DNA from: Eubacteriales bacterium | GTDB lineage: Bacteria > Bacillota > JASUSC01 | Length of the DNA stretch: 36,301 nucleotides | Direction: 5' to 3' | Assembly (NCBI GenBank): GCA_030446285.1 | Contig: JASUSC010000012.1 | Coordinates: 1-36,301, forward strand | Shown here: piece by piece, positions 15,525 to 23,666 of the stretch | Position numbering within the stretch: position 1 is the stretch's first letter | Layout: every line of letters starts with the position of its first letter | Notes under the pieces: model-generated | The model's input: only the letters and a program-made list of their open reading frames with translations | Told to the model about the DNA's origin: nothing | Database searches by the model: none | Program-made: the position numbers and the translations under genes

Positions 15525-16757
15525 GTGAAACAGATTGTGCTGGGCCGGGTAGGGGAAATAACGCTGAAAGGCCTGAACCGGCCCCGGTTTGAGAAGGCTT
15601 TACGGCAAAATATCCGGCGGGCCCTGAAAGATATTCCCGCCCTGGAAGTGAAAATGGAGAAGGGCCGTTTTTACGTGGAGCATGAAGGGGACCAGCAGGA
15701 AGTGATAGAGCGGTTGCGCCGGGTTTTCGGGGTGGTGTCGCTGAGCCCTGTCTACCGGGTACCGCCGCAATTAGAGGCAATCCGGGAGAAGGCCCTGTTG
15801 ATAATGCAGGAATGTGTGCGGGAAGGGAAGAAGGTCTTTAAAGTCCAGGCCCGGCGGGCCAAAAAAGATTTTCCCCACGGTTCTTTAGAGTTGAACCATT
15901 TGGTGGGAGCCCATATCTTGCGCAATATTCCCGGCCTCAAAGTGGACGTTCACAATCCAGAAGTTACCATCCACGTAGAGGTCCGGGAAAATGCCTACGT
16001 GTACGGGCAGATAATTCCCGGGCCCGGTGGTTTGCCCACCGGCACCGCCGGTAAGGCGATGCTTCTCCTCTCCGGCGGCATCGACAGCCCGGTGGCCGGT
16101 TATCTCATTATTAAAAGGGGAGTGGTGGTGGAAGGGGTTCACTTCTACAGTTTCCCCTTTACCGGGGAGAAGTCGCTGGAGAAGGTAATCGATCTGGCCC
16201 GCATCCTCGCCACATACCAGGGGAAATTTAAGCTCCACGTAATTCACTTTACCGAAATCCAGAAGGCTATTTTTGAGCACTGTCCGGAAGAGTACTTTAC
16301 TATCATCATGCGGCGGATGATGATGCGCATTGCCAACCGGCTTTGCACTTTAAACGGTGGCAAGGCCCTGGTAACGGGGGAAAGCTTAGGCCAGGTTGCC
16401 AGCCAGACCATGGAAAGCATTATGGCTACGGAGGAAGTGGCTGAATTCCCCGTTTACCGCCCTCTCATCGGCATGGACAAGATGGAAATTATCGCCTTAG
16501 CGGAGAAAATCGGCACCTACAAGACATCCATTTTACCCTATGAGGATTGCTGTACCGTCTTTGTTCCCCGTCATCCCAAGACCCGTCCCCGGCTGGAGAA
16601 GGTGCATGCAGCGGAAAAGGATCTGCCGGTAGAGCCTTTGCTGACGGAGGCCCTAACGGATTCGGAGACGTTGTTTATCATGCCGGAAGGGGTACAGAAA
16701 CGCTTCCCCCTCCTTTCCCGCCAGGAAGAGGAAGGGGAGGAGGGAGAGGAAGAGTGA
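15525..16757 (+). CDS. thiI: tRNA 4-thiouridine synthase ThiI
   Basis: About 410 residues. An N-terminal ferredoxin-like domain and THUMP domain (about 60-165) are followed by a PP-loop ATPase domain with SGGIDSP at residues 183-189. There is no C-terminal rhodanese domain, as in Bacillus; the sulfur then comes directly from the partner desulfurase. It makes s4U at tRNA position 8 and may take part in thiazole synthesis. The start is GTG 15525, 11 bases after AAAGGAGG; an upstream in-frame GTG at 15504 overlaps the preceding stop and lies before the SD. The C-terminus is Glu-rich and ends in a GTGA overlap with the next gene. Confidence 0.93.
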   Translation: MKQIVLGRVGEITLKGLNRPRFEKALRQNIRRALKDIPALEVKMEKGRFYVEHEGDQQEVIERLRRVFGVVSLSPVYRVPPQLEAIREKALLIMQECVREGKKVFKVQARRAKKDFPHGSLELNHLVGAHILRNIPGLKVDVHNPEVTIHVEVRENAYVYGQIIPGPGGLPTGTAGKAMLLLSGGIDSPVAGYLIIKRGVVVEGVHFYSFPFTGEKSLEKVIDLARILATYQGKFKLHVIHFTEIQKAIFEHCPEEYFTIIMRRMMMRIANRLCTLNGGKALVTGESLGQVASQTMESIMATEEVAEFPVYRPLIGMDKMEIIALAEKIGTYKTSILPYEDCCTVFVPRHPKTRPRLEKVHAAEKDLPVEPLLTEALTDSETLFIMPEGVQKRFPLLSRQEEEGEEGEEE

Positions 16758-17572
16758 AACTGCCGGCCAAACTGTCCCGCAAAATCTGGCGGGCTATTAT
16801 TGAATTCGATCTGTTGCAGCCGGGTGATCGGATACTGGTTGGGCTTTCCGGAGGAAAGGACAGTTCTTTCCTCCTTTATGCTCTGCGGGTAGTTCGCGAT
16901 CACGCTCCTTTTCCTTTGGAAGTGGGGGCGCTGACAGTGGATTTGGGTTTTTCTCCTGATTTTGATCCTGCGCCGCTGGAGGACTACTGCCGGCGGCTGG
17001 GAGTTCCCTTTTACTTCCGGCGGGCGGTCCTGCCCGGGGTGGAAGAGGCGGTAAAAGGGAATAAGGCGCCCTGCGCGGCCTGTGCCTACTTCCGCCGGGG
17101 GATAATGAACAACTTTGCTCGCGAGGCGGGGTACAACAAAGTGGCGCTGGCCCACCATTACGATGACGCGGTGGAGACCTTTCTCATGAGTCAGATCTAC
17201 TCCGGCCAGCTCAAGACGTTGCCGCCGAAAAGTTATCTGAAACGCACCGGCGTGACGGTAATCCGGCCTCTGATTTACCTGCGGGAGAAGGATATCCGGG
17301 AAGGAAAGAAGCTCACCGGCTTTACTCCCATTCCCAGCCCCTGCCCCTTCGACGGGCGCACCAAGCGCCAGGTAGTGAAGGAACTCATTGCCTCCCTTTC
17401 CGCCGGCGGGAAACACCGGGTGTTTGCCAATTTAGCGGCGGCCATGCGCCAGGGGAGCCACGTGGACCTGTGGCCGCCGGAACCGGACCGCAAGGAGTTA
17501 GAGCGAAAGGTCAAGGCTTTCTGGCGGGGGGCGAAGATAGAAGAGAAAAAAGACGAAGAGGCCCTTGGGTAA
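16754..17572 (+). CDS. TtcA-family tRNA 2-thiolation protein
   Basis: A 272-residue PP-loop protein. SGGKDS at residues 32-37 binds ATP; a CxxC pair, C107 and C110 (CAAC), plus C197 (SPCPFDG) are the three cysteines that hold the iron-sulfur cluster in TtcA. TtcA makes 2-thiocytidine at tRNA position 32. The start is GTG 16754, sharing bases with the ThiI stop (GTGA); the frame runs upstream to 16547 but only as shadow of ThiI. With the desulfurase and ThiI it forms a dedicated tRNA sulfur module. A different modified position is possible, since TtcA relatives in Firmicutes are little studied. Confidence 0.85.
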   Translation: MKLPAKLSRKIWRAIIEFDLLQPGDRILVGLSGGKDSSFLLYALRVVRDHAPFPLEVGALTVDLGFSPDFDPAPLEDYCRRLGVPFYFRRAVLPGVEEAVKGNKAPCAACAYFRRGIMNNFAREAGYNKVALAHHYDDAVETFLMSQIYSGQLKTLPPKSYLKRTGVTVIRPLIYLREKDIREGKKLTGFTPIPSPCPFDGRTKRQVVKELIASLSAGGKHRVFANLAAAMRQGSHVDLWPPEPDRKELERKVKAFWRGAKIEEKKDEEALG

Positions 17573-17633
17573 AGACTATAGAGTTGGGAAGATAGCGCTT
17601 GTTGGGAAGGTTAAAAGAAATAAATCTTCGCTC

Positions 17634-17672
17634 ATCCTCCTGTCGTCAATGGCGCGGCAGGAGGATTTTTTT
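17634..17672 (+). terminator. Rho-independent terminator of the tRNA sulfuration operon
   Basis: ATCCTCCTG at 17634-17642 pairs with CAGGAGGAT at 17658-17666, followed by a seven-T run. Confidence 0.9.
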
Positions 17673-17734
17673 ACCTGTGTGAGGAAGCTTTGTTGATTTT
17701 ATCACAGCATAATTTCTATTATATGCCAAATTTA

Positions 17735-18571
17735 AAGTGCCGGCGATAGCCCACTTCCACGGCGGCAGCCATCTGACCGGCTCGGAAGCAGTTCTTCTTT
17801 TCCGGGGATGGAAGGGGAAAATTATGGGCAGGATATAGCGAAAAAAAATATTGCCGCCTGCTTAGCGGTAAGCGCGGGTTTGGGGGCGGAACTCAGAGAG
17901 AAGGGGCTGGGAAAAAAGACGGTCTTTCTTCCCAACGGGGTGGATCCAAGCTTGTTTAGCCTCCTCCGGGAGGAGATGAAGAGGAAGTTGCGCCGCCTGC
18001 TGGGAATACCGCCGGAAGCGGTGGTTTACCTGTTCTGCGGGCGGCTGGAAGAAGTGAAGGGGGGGATGTGCTGCTCTCGGCCTGAGAGGAAGTGGAGGAA
18101 GAGGGGGAGAACAGCTATCTCCTGGTGCTGGGAACGGGTGCTCTGGAAAAACGGGTGCAGGCTCTGGCAGAGAAGTCCTGCCGGGTGCGGGCGGTAGGTC
18201 AGGTGGGTGAGACGGCCCTTTACTATCGGGCTGCCGATGTTTTTCTTTTGCCCTCCCGCTATGAGGGAACTTCCCTTTCGCTGCTGGAAGCCATGGCCTG
18301 TGGGCTGGCGGTGGTGGCCACCGATACCGGTGACACGGCCAGGGTTGTGGGAGAAGGGGAGGCTGGGCTGTTGGTACCACCGGAAGACGTTACGGCTCTG
18401 GGGGAAGCCATGCTCCGACTGGGCCGGGAGGAAGACTTGCGTTGCCGATTAGGGCAGGCGGCGCGGGAAAAGGTAGAGAAGGAATACTCGCTGCGGGTGA
18501 TGATGGAGAGATATGAAAAGCTAATTTTAAGGCTTTTGGGGGAAAGAAGAAGCTACCGGACTAACCGGTAG
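17735..18571 (+). pseudogene. Degenerate GT4 (glycosyl transferase group 1) gene
   Basis: Pieces of one GT4 glycosyltransferase lie in order in different frames. From 17735 a frame reads IAHFHGGSHLTGSE and ends in TAG. From about 17808 another frame carries AVSAGLGAEL and FLPNGVDPSLF, typical of the GT4 linker. A second frame change falls in the G7 run at about 18057-18064, and a TGA at 18083-18085 interrupts the resumed frame. From 18092 the C-terminal Rossmann domain continues (RAADVFLLPSRYEGTSLSLLEAMACG). The N-terminal third is missing. At least two frameshifts and one nonsense codon make a sequencing slip unlikely as the sole cause. It has no glycan-related neighbours, so it may be a remnant of an older insertion. 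Confidence 0.85.
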
Positions 18572-18578
18572 CTTTTTT
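18551..18578 (+). terminator. Rho-independent terminator after the GT4 remnant
   Basis: AGCTACCGG at 18551-18559 pairs perfectly with CCGGTAGCT at 18565-18573, with a 5-base loop and six T residues. It overlaps the last codons of the remnant. Confidence 0.88.
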
Positions 18579-18581
18579 AGG

Positions 18582-19127
18582 TTAAACTCCCAGGTCGATG
18601 GTCTTTTCCTGGGTGCCGAAAAACTTGTCCTGCACCAGCAGCTTCAAGCCGGTGGCGTTGGCAGGAATGTCGAAGACTATTTTGCCGGTAGCACTGATGT
18701 TGGGGTTTATGTTCTGTAAGAAGAAGCGGTTGTTTTCGTTGGCGTACAGGGACGTGGCCTCGCTGTCGGCATCATATTTTGTGTTCCCCTGCACGAGCTT
18801 AAACATGGTGGTGTCGATCATGCGGCTTTCTTTGTCTTTGTTGGTAACGGTAATGGTAACAACCAGGAAAGTGCCATTGGCCTTCTTGTTCAAGAGATCA
18901 TTCCCCACCTGCTGGGTTTTTTCTACTTTTTCTACTTTGTACACCAGGTTCCCTACCTGGACTTCTTCGCCTACTTTGTAGATTTTCTCTTCCTGCTGAG
19001 CAGTGTTGTCCTGAGTAGAGGTGCTGCTGTTACTGCTGGAACTGCTTTCACCTGAACAGCCGACTACGAAAAGAGCGAAGGACGCCAGAATCAGAAGCAC
19101 AAGGAACAAATGAATCCGTTTTTTCAT
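18582..19127 (-). CDS. DUF4352 lipoprotein
   Basis: A 181-residue exported lipoprotein. A basic start and hydrophobic signal run to a lipobox ending VVGC, with the lipidated cysteine at residue 24. A Ser/Thr/Gln-rich linker (about 25-46) leads to an immunoglobulin-like DUF4352 domain (KIYKVGEEVQVGNLVYKV to the end), including the LVVTITVTNKDKES pattern. These proteins sit on the outer face of the membrane; their role is unknown, and some members have been linked to telomere-like or stress functions only by annotation. Start ATG 19127 follows an AAAGGAG SD. It is a single gene on the minus strand. Confidence 0.88.
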   Translation of the reverse strand: MKKRIHLFLVLLILASFALFVVGCSGESSSSSNSSTSTQDNTAQQEEKIYKVGEEVQVGNLVYKVEKVEKTQQVGNDLLNKKANGTFLVVTITVTNKDKESRMIDTTMFKLVQGNTKYDADSEATSLYANENNRFFLQNINPNISATGKIVFDIPANATGLKLLVQDKFFGTQEKTIDLGV

Positions 19128-19367
19128 ACCACCACTCCTTTTCCAAATTTTTTATCCGCCTACAACCGTGGGAATAATCCGCTCTGGCCGGTTTTCACCT
19201 CCTTTCGCTGGTAATCATATCTCACTGGTGTGTCAGAAAATGTCACTTTAGTTCAGAAAAATAAGATTTTTTTCGCCTTTCCTCCGGGGGTGGAAAACCG
19301 AATTTTTTATTTTTTTCCGGGGCAACATATTACCAGCATTTACGTGGCAGGAAAGGAGAGGTGCCGG

Positions 19368-20141
19368 ATGACCAGGTTTCCCATGGGGATGATCATTCTC
19401 ACGGTTGTTTCTATTCTGATTTATTTTGGTTTTGCCCACCGGTCTCTGGACCGGCTGCGACTGACGGACCGGGGTGCCCTGGCTTTTATCGTGCTGATGA
19501 TCGTAGGCAGCTTTTTTAACATCACTATTTTGCGGGCACCGGTGCACCTGGCCATCAACGTGGGAGGGGCGATAATCCCCTTCGTACTGGCATTATACGT
19601 GCTGATCCGGGCTGGGACGGCCAAAGAGTGGGTACGGGCAATAGTCTCAACGGCTATCACCGCTACGGCCCTTTACCTGACGGGTAGGTTTATGGGGTAC
19701 GAGCCGGAAACCACCCTCATTGACCCCATCTACGTTTTTCCCCTTCTTGCCGGATTGGTGGCTTATATAACCGGACGTTCCCGGCGAGGAGCTTTTATCG
19801 GGGCTACCATGGGGGTGCTGGCCTTAGACGTTGCCCATTATTTTTACCTTTACTTAAACCGTTTACCAGGCACTGTCCGCATTGGGGCAGCGGGTGTTTT
19901 TGATGCAGTGGTAATTGCCGGGGTGGCGGCTGTCCTCATTGCTGAAGTGATCGGTGAGGTGAGAGAACGGCTGCAGGGAGGACCCCGGACTGTCGGTCGT
20001 CCTCGCAAGCTGGTGGCAGGATTGAAGGACCTGGAAGCTACCAATACCCTGGCGCCGCAGAAAGAGATCCGGCAGGCAGCCGAGGAGACGGTGTCGGACC
20101 AGAAGGAGGGAAGGGAAAGGGAAGGGGGGGAAGCACAATGA
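19368..20141 (+). CDS. DUF1614 family membrane protein
   Basis: About 257 residues with several transmembrane segments (MGMIILTVVSILIYFGFA; ALAFIVLMIVGSFF; AIIPFVLALYVLI; later GVFDAVVIAGVAAVLIAEV) and a charged, Glu/Arg-rich cytoplasmic tail of about 50 residues. It fits DUF1614, a family of membrane proteins of unknown function. The start ATG 19368 is chosen because AGGAGAGG lies about 8 bases upstream; the open frame extends back to 19230 but without an SD and with low-complexity sequence. Its ATGA overlap with the next gene makes it the first gene of the SpoIIP/YIEGIA operon. A role in spore formation is inferred from this linkage. Confidence 0.75.
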   Translation: MTRFPMGMIILTVVSILIYFGFAHRSLDRLRLTDRGALAFIVLMIVGSFFNITILRAPVHLAINVGGAIIPFVLALYVLIRAGTAKEWVRAIVSTAITATALYLTGRFMGYEPETTLIDPIYVFPLLAGLVAYITGRSRRGAFIGATMGVLALDVAHYFYLYLNRLPGTVRIGAAGVFDAVVIAGVAAVLIAEVIGEVRERLQGGPRTVGRPRKLVAGLKDLEATNTLAPQKEIRQAAEETVSDQKEGREREGGEAQ

Positions 20142-21406
20142 TGGCTCTCGGCAGAAAGAGATGGGTGTGGGTTTTGCTCCTGGTGCTCGTCGCTATCACT
20201 GTTACCTATGCTTACCGTCAGCCCCGGAGCCAGGAGATCAACAGCAGAGAGGCGGTGCCGGTAATCGGGGAAACTCTGGCCAAGCCCGTGGTCAATCCCT
20301 TCCGCAGTCGCGCAGGGGAGGAGAGCGACCGGGTGTACGCAATGGTGGACGAAAAAGGCCGGGAAATAATGAAAACGGGAATGGTTATTGCCCCCGGCGA
20401 TGAGTACATTGATGCAGATAACCGTCGCTACAAAGTGGTGCGGGTGAAGGGCTTTACCGCCTATGCTCGCTATGTTGGGCAGGAGGAGATGCCAGCGGTG
20501 GAGGAAGAAGATAACAACCCCAGTACGGCGCGACCCGGCGAAGTGGCGCCGGTGCAGGGCCGGGCGCGATCCCGCATAGCCCTCTACCATACCCACAGCG
20601 ATGAGTCTTACGTACCCACGGATGGAGCGGCCAGTCTGTGGGGGAAAGGCGGTATTTTCCAGGTTGGCAGGGCCATGGCCGAACGGCTGCGGCAGAAAGG
20701 CTATCAGGTGATCCACAGCACCCGACCCCATGATCCCCACGATGCCAGTGCTTATGAGCGATCGCGGCGGACGGCCATAGAATTGCTGCGGGGTTCGCCG
20801 GTGGCTCTAATCGACGTTCACCGGGATGCCACCCCGCCGGAAGTGTACCGGCGGGTGATCGACGGCCAGCCGGTGACGGGAGTAAAACTGGTGGTGGGAC
20901 GTCAGAACCCGAAAATGACCGCCAACCTCAACTTTGCTAAACGGGTGAAAAGTGTGGCCGATAAGACCAAACCCGGCCTGGTCACCGGTATCTTCATGGC
21001 CAGCGGCGACTACAACCAAGATTTAAGTCCCCGGGCCCTGCTGGTGGAAGTGGGAGCTCATACCAACCGGCGGGAAGAAGCGGAACAGGGTGCTCGTCTT
21101 TTTGCCGATGTTCTTCCCAAAGCGGTGGGTGGGGCTACGGCCCAGATTGGTGGCAGGGCAGGGGGGACGGTTAACACCCCTGCTCCCGGCCGGGAAGCCC
21201 GGGGAGTATGGACGGCCCTGCTGGTGATTTTGGGGCTGGCCGTGGGTTCGGCGGTGGTGTTCCTGCTGGTGGCAGCTGGCGGTGTACGGGGAGCAATAAA
21301 ACGGCTCCGGCATGTGCGTTATGTGGAGTTTGCCAACTTCTTGGGATTGAGAAAGAGAGAAAAGCAGGGGCAAAAAAGGCAGGATGAAAATTCCAGGGAA
21401 GGGTAG
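20138..21406 (+). CDS. spoIIP: SpoIIP-family stage II sporulation protein (amidase) with extra C-terminal membrane segment
   Basis: A 422-residue protein with an N-terminal transmembrane anchor (about 8-25). The amidase domain holds the SpoIIP motif HTHSDESY at residues 151-158, IDVHRD with H229, and LLVEVG with E304; the histidines and glutamates are the presumed zinc and catalytic residues. SpoIIP removes stem peptides from septal peptidoglycan during engulfment, with SpoIID and SpoIIM. This copy has a second transmembrane segment at about 358-380 and a basic tail to the end, not part of the usual single-anchor SpoIIP. Start ATG 20138 overlaps the upstream stop. It could be a paralogue with a specialised role; a standard spoIIP elsewhere in the genome would test that. 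Confidence 0.85.
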   Translation: MMALGRKRWVWVLLLVLVAITVTYAYRQPRSQEINSREAVPVIGETLAKPVVNPFRSRAGEESDRVYAMVDEKGREIMKTGMVIAPGDEYIDADNRRYKVVRVKGFTAYARYVGQEEMPAVEEEDNNPSTARPGEVAPVQGRARSRIALYHTHSDESYVPTDGAASLWGKGGIFQVGRAMAERLRQKGYQVIHSTRPHDPHDASAYERSRRTAIELLRGSPVALIDVHRDATPPEVYRRVIDGQPVTGVKLVVGRQNPKMTANLNFAKRVKSVADKTKPGLVTGIFMASGDYNQDLSPRALLVEVGAHTNRREEAEQGARLFADVLPKAVGGATAQIGGRAGGTVNTPAPGREARGVWTALLVILGLAVGSAVVFLLVAAGGVRGAIKRLRHVRYVEFANFLGLRKREKQGQKRQDENSREG

Positions 21407-21412
21407 GAAATT

Positions 21413-22303
21413 ATGGAAAAGTACTGGCTTACGGTAGTGCTGAGTACGGGGGCGGGTTTTCTGGCCCGCCTTTATATGCTCCGTTCCGACTACCGGCAGT
21501 ATCCGGGTTATCCCCACGGGTATGTAACGCATCTTTCTTTGGGTTTTATCGCTGCTGCTTTGGGAGCGGTGGCCATCCCGGCCTTGGTGGAAAAAGAGTT
21601 TACTGCGGTTACCTTTCTCGCCTTAGCGGCGGAGCAGTTCCGGGAAATTCGCAGTATGGAGCGGGAAAGTTTGGGTGCTTTAGAGGACGGGGAACTGGTT
21701 CCCCGGGGTAAAGACTACATTGAAGGGATTGCCAAAGTTTTTGAGGCGCGCAATTACTTGGTGATGCTGGTATCGCTGGCTACCAGCGCCGCCACTCAAT
21801 TTTTAGGTTGGCCCTACGGGGTGGGGGCGGCTCTGGTTACCTTGGCTATTTCCGAGTATCTGATGAAGGGGCCCATTATCGGGGATATTGCCCAGGTGGT
21901 GCCGGCAGAACCCGTTTTCGAGGGCAGCGTTCTCAAAGTGGAGGGGATTGAAATAATGAATGTCGGCCTCCCGGCCATGCGGGAAAAACTTTTGCGGGAT
22001 GGGTTGGCGGTGGTGATTAAGCCCAAGGATGACAACGCCCGCGCCACCCTTCACAGCACCGGGCAGCGCCAGGCCATTGCCCATGTGGCGGCTTCCATTT
22101 TAGGGACGAAAAAAGACGTGGATTTGCTGGAATTTACCCCCCTTTTACGCAAGGACCCCGACACGGGCCGGATTGCCCTTTTTATGGTGCCGGCAGAAAA
22201 GGACATGGAGTGCTTAGTTGAGGCGGTAAGAAGAGCGCCTGTTTTGGAAAGCGCGCGGCGGGCTCCCCTGAAAACCCGCTTAGGGCGGGCGGCTGCCGAC
22301 TGA
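21413..22303 (+). CDS. YIEGIA family membrane protein
   Basis: A 296-residue protein. It carries the family motif DYIEGIAKVFEARNYL, with YIEGIA at residues 102-107. Hydrophobic segments lie at about 5-22, 40-60, 64-74, 116-135 and 138-152, followed by a soluble C-terminal domain of about 140 residues (from about 160). YIEGIA proteins are found in spore-forming Firmicutes and are uncharacterised. The gene is six bases after SpoIIP and directly before a small partner gene, as is usual for the family. Start ATG 21413 follows GGAAGGGTAGG. The conserved operon suggests a membrane complex active in the spore envelope (inference). Confidence 0.85.
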   Translation: MEKYWLTVVLSTGAGFLARLYMLRSDYRQYPGYPHGYVTHLSLGFIAAALGAVAIPALVEKEFTAVTFLALAAEQFREIRSMERESLGALEDGELVPRGKDYIEGIAKVFEARNYLVMLVSLATSAATQFLGWPYGVGAALVTLAISEYLMKGPIIGDIAQVVPAEPVFEGSVLKVEGIEIMNVGLPAMREKLLRDGLAVVIKPKDDNARATLHSTGQRQAIAHVAASILGTKKDVDLLEFTPLLRKDPDTGRIALFMVPAEKDMECLVEAVRRAPVLESARRAPLKTRLGRAAAD

Positions 22304-22321
22304 CATTCCGGGGGTGGGAGG

Positions 22322-22519
22322 GTGGAGATCCAGTTTCAGGAAGCCATTTTGGCGATAGTGGTGAAAAAAGAGGACAGGGAAAAGGCCGGAGGGGGAGTTC
22401 CCATCTTCGTTACCGAAAATGAAGAAGAGAAGATCAGGGTGGCCCAGACTTTGGCCAGCGTTTTGAAGGGTATGGTCCACGACTTGGGAAACGGCGTTTT
22501 TATTTTGGTGAAACACTGA
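22322..22519 (+). CDS. Small partner protein of YIEGIA ('capping complex subunit' family)
   Basis: A 65-residue soluble protein of alternating beta and alpha character: AILAIVVKKEDRE, then a Gly-rich turn and FVTENEEEKIRVAQTLASVLKG, and a final GVFILVKH. It matches by pattern and position the small family that always follows YIEGIA genes. The start is GTG 22322, with a GGGGGTG SD about 6 bases upstream. The two genes are 18 bases apart. Function is unknown; the fixed neighbourhood suggests that it binds the YIEGIA protein. Confidence 0.75.
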   Translation: MEIQFQEAILAIVVKKEDREKAGGGVPIFVTENEEEKIRVAQTLASVLKGMVHDLGNGVFILVKH

Positions 22520-22536
22520 CGGGACGGTGCTTTTCG

Positions 22537-23031
22537 GTGAAGATTATCTACCACTGCTACGGCGGCGCCCATTCGTCAGTGGTGGCGGCGGCTCTGCATT
22601 TAGGGCAACTGCCCCCAGACCGTATGCCCGGCCCGGAGGAGCTGGTTCAGCTCCCCTTTTTTGACCGGCAGCGGGGCCCGGAGCACGGCTACCTGCGCTT
22701 GGTTGGGATAGACGCTGGCGGGAACGAAGTGTACATCATTGGCCGGCGTAACAACGGCCGGCTGCTGGAAAAGCTTTATTACCATCTCTTGGACCTTTTT
22801 TCTCTACCCCGAGAGGAGCTGTACCTGGCCAACATGATGCCTTGTGTTAACTGGTACATGGTGGTGGGGGGCTTTCTTTCCCGGCGTCTCGGTCTTACCT
22901 GGCCGGGAAGGACCATCGTTGCCCGGGGAGCAGCGCGGGCGTATTTTTCTATCGCTACCCGGGTAGAAAGGATTAAAGTGGAACTGATTACTGGGAGAAA
23001 GCGGGAAGAAAAAGGAGGAAGCCGGCGGTGA
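22537..23031 (+). CDS. DUF3189 protein, first copy
   Basis: A 164-residue soluble protein starting MKIIYHCYGGAHSSVVAAAL, the DUF3189 signature with conserved Cys, Gly-rich turn and His. A short turn LPFFDRQRGPEHG follows, then a mixed alpha/beta body and a basic C-terminus. The start is GTG 22537. The family is limited to spore-forming Firmicutes and has no known activity. Its stop overlaps the start of the next gene, a clear paralogue (GTGA), so this is a tandem duplication within the YIEGIA operon. Confidence 0.82.
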   Translation: MKIIYHCYGGAHSSVVAAALHLGQLPPDRMPGPEELVQLPFFDRQRGPEHGYLRLVGIDAGGNEVYIIGRRNNGRLLEKLYYHLLDLFSLPREELYLANMMPCVNWYMVVGGFLSRRLGLTWPGRTIVARGAARAYFSIATRVERIKVELITGRKREEKGGSRR

Positions 23032-23543
23032 AGATTATTTATTGCTGTTACTCCGGGGTGCATACTTCGCTGATAGCGGCTGCCCTGCATAGCGGGGAAC
23101 TTTCCGACGCCACCCTTTCCTGGTCTGCTTTAGCCAGCTTGCCCTTTTTTAACCGGCCAGGCCCAGAACTGTTGGGCTGCCCCCTCTTTGTGGGCAAGAG
23201 CAGCGAAGGGCATGAAGTTTACAGCCTGGGTCTGGGTTTTGACCGGGAGCTGATGCAGCGGGCGATGGAGAGTTTCCTAAAAGTGTGGCGAATTTCAGAA
23301 CGGGAGGTTTTCGTGGTGGATGCAACCCGGGTGGTTAACCATTTAACGCGGGCGGGAACTTTTCTCACCACCGTCTGCGGCTGGCAATTGCCCGGGGGGC
23401 TTCTTTTCTGGGCCGGGCTGAGGCAAAGCTGGCCGGCTCTGGCAAGACTGGTGGCAGAGACCAGGGAGAAAGCCCGGCAGTTGACCCTTTCGACTGGAAA
23501 GGGAAGGGTTATACCTTTTCCTGGGAGAAAAGCCTTCCTGTGA
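23028..23543 (+). CDS. DUF3189 protein, second copy
   Basis: A 171-residue paralogue of the preceding protein: both begin MKIIY, then CY-x-G-x-H and a Ser, AALHxGxL, and LPFFxR about 45 residues in. The middle and C-terminus differ widely (a Trp-rich stretch and a KGRVIPFPGRK tail here). The start is GTG 23028 within the overlap. It is the last gene of the operon, and its stop lies in the loop of the terminator hairpin. Unknown function. Confidence 0.82.
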   Translation: MKIIYCCYSGVHTSLIAAALHSGELSDATLSWSALASLPFFNRPGPELLGCPLFVGKSSEGHEVYSLGLGFDRELMQRAMESFLKVWRISEREVFVVDATRVVNHLTRAGTFLTTVCGWQLPGGLLFWAGLRQSWPALARLVAETREKARQLTLSTGKGRVIPFPGRKAFL

Positions 23544-23557
23544 GAAGGCTTTTTTTC
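23530..23557 (+). terminator. Rho-independent terminator of the SpoIIP/YIEGIA operon
   Basis: AAGCCTTC at 23530-23537 pairs with GAAGGCTT at 23544-23551, with a 6-base loop that contains the stop codon of the second DUF3189 gene, followed by a T-run. Confidence 0.88.
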
Positions 23558-23666
23558 TGGCTGTTTTCACCTTGACGGGGGGAAAATCATAGGGGATAAT
23601 GGAAAAGAAAACTCGGGTCATTTTTCGACAGGAGGTACTTTTGCCCTGAGGAAAGAGAAGAAAGGT

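Noticed and set aside
16571-17416. 281-codon minus-strand open frame opposite thiI and the TtcA-like gene
   Set aside because: It is a shadow of well-recognised plus-strand genes.
19850-20740. Long minus-strand open frame opposite DUF1614 and spoIIP
   Set aside because: It is a shadow of the plus-strand genes, without SD, family motifs or plausible composition.
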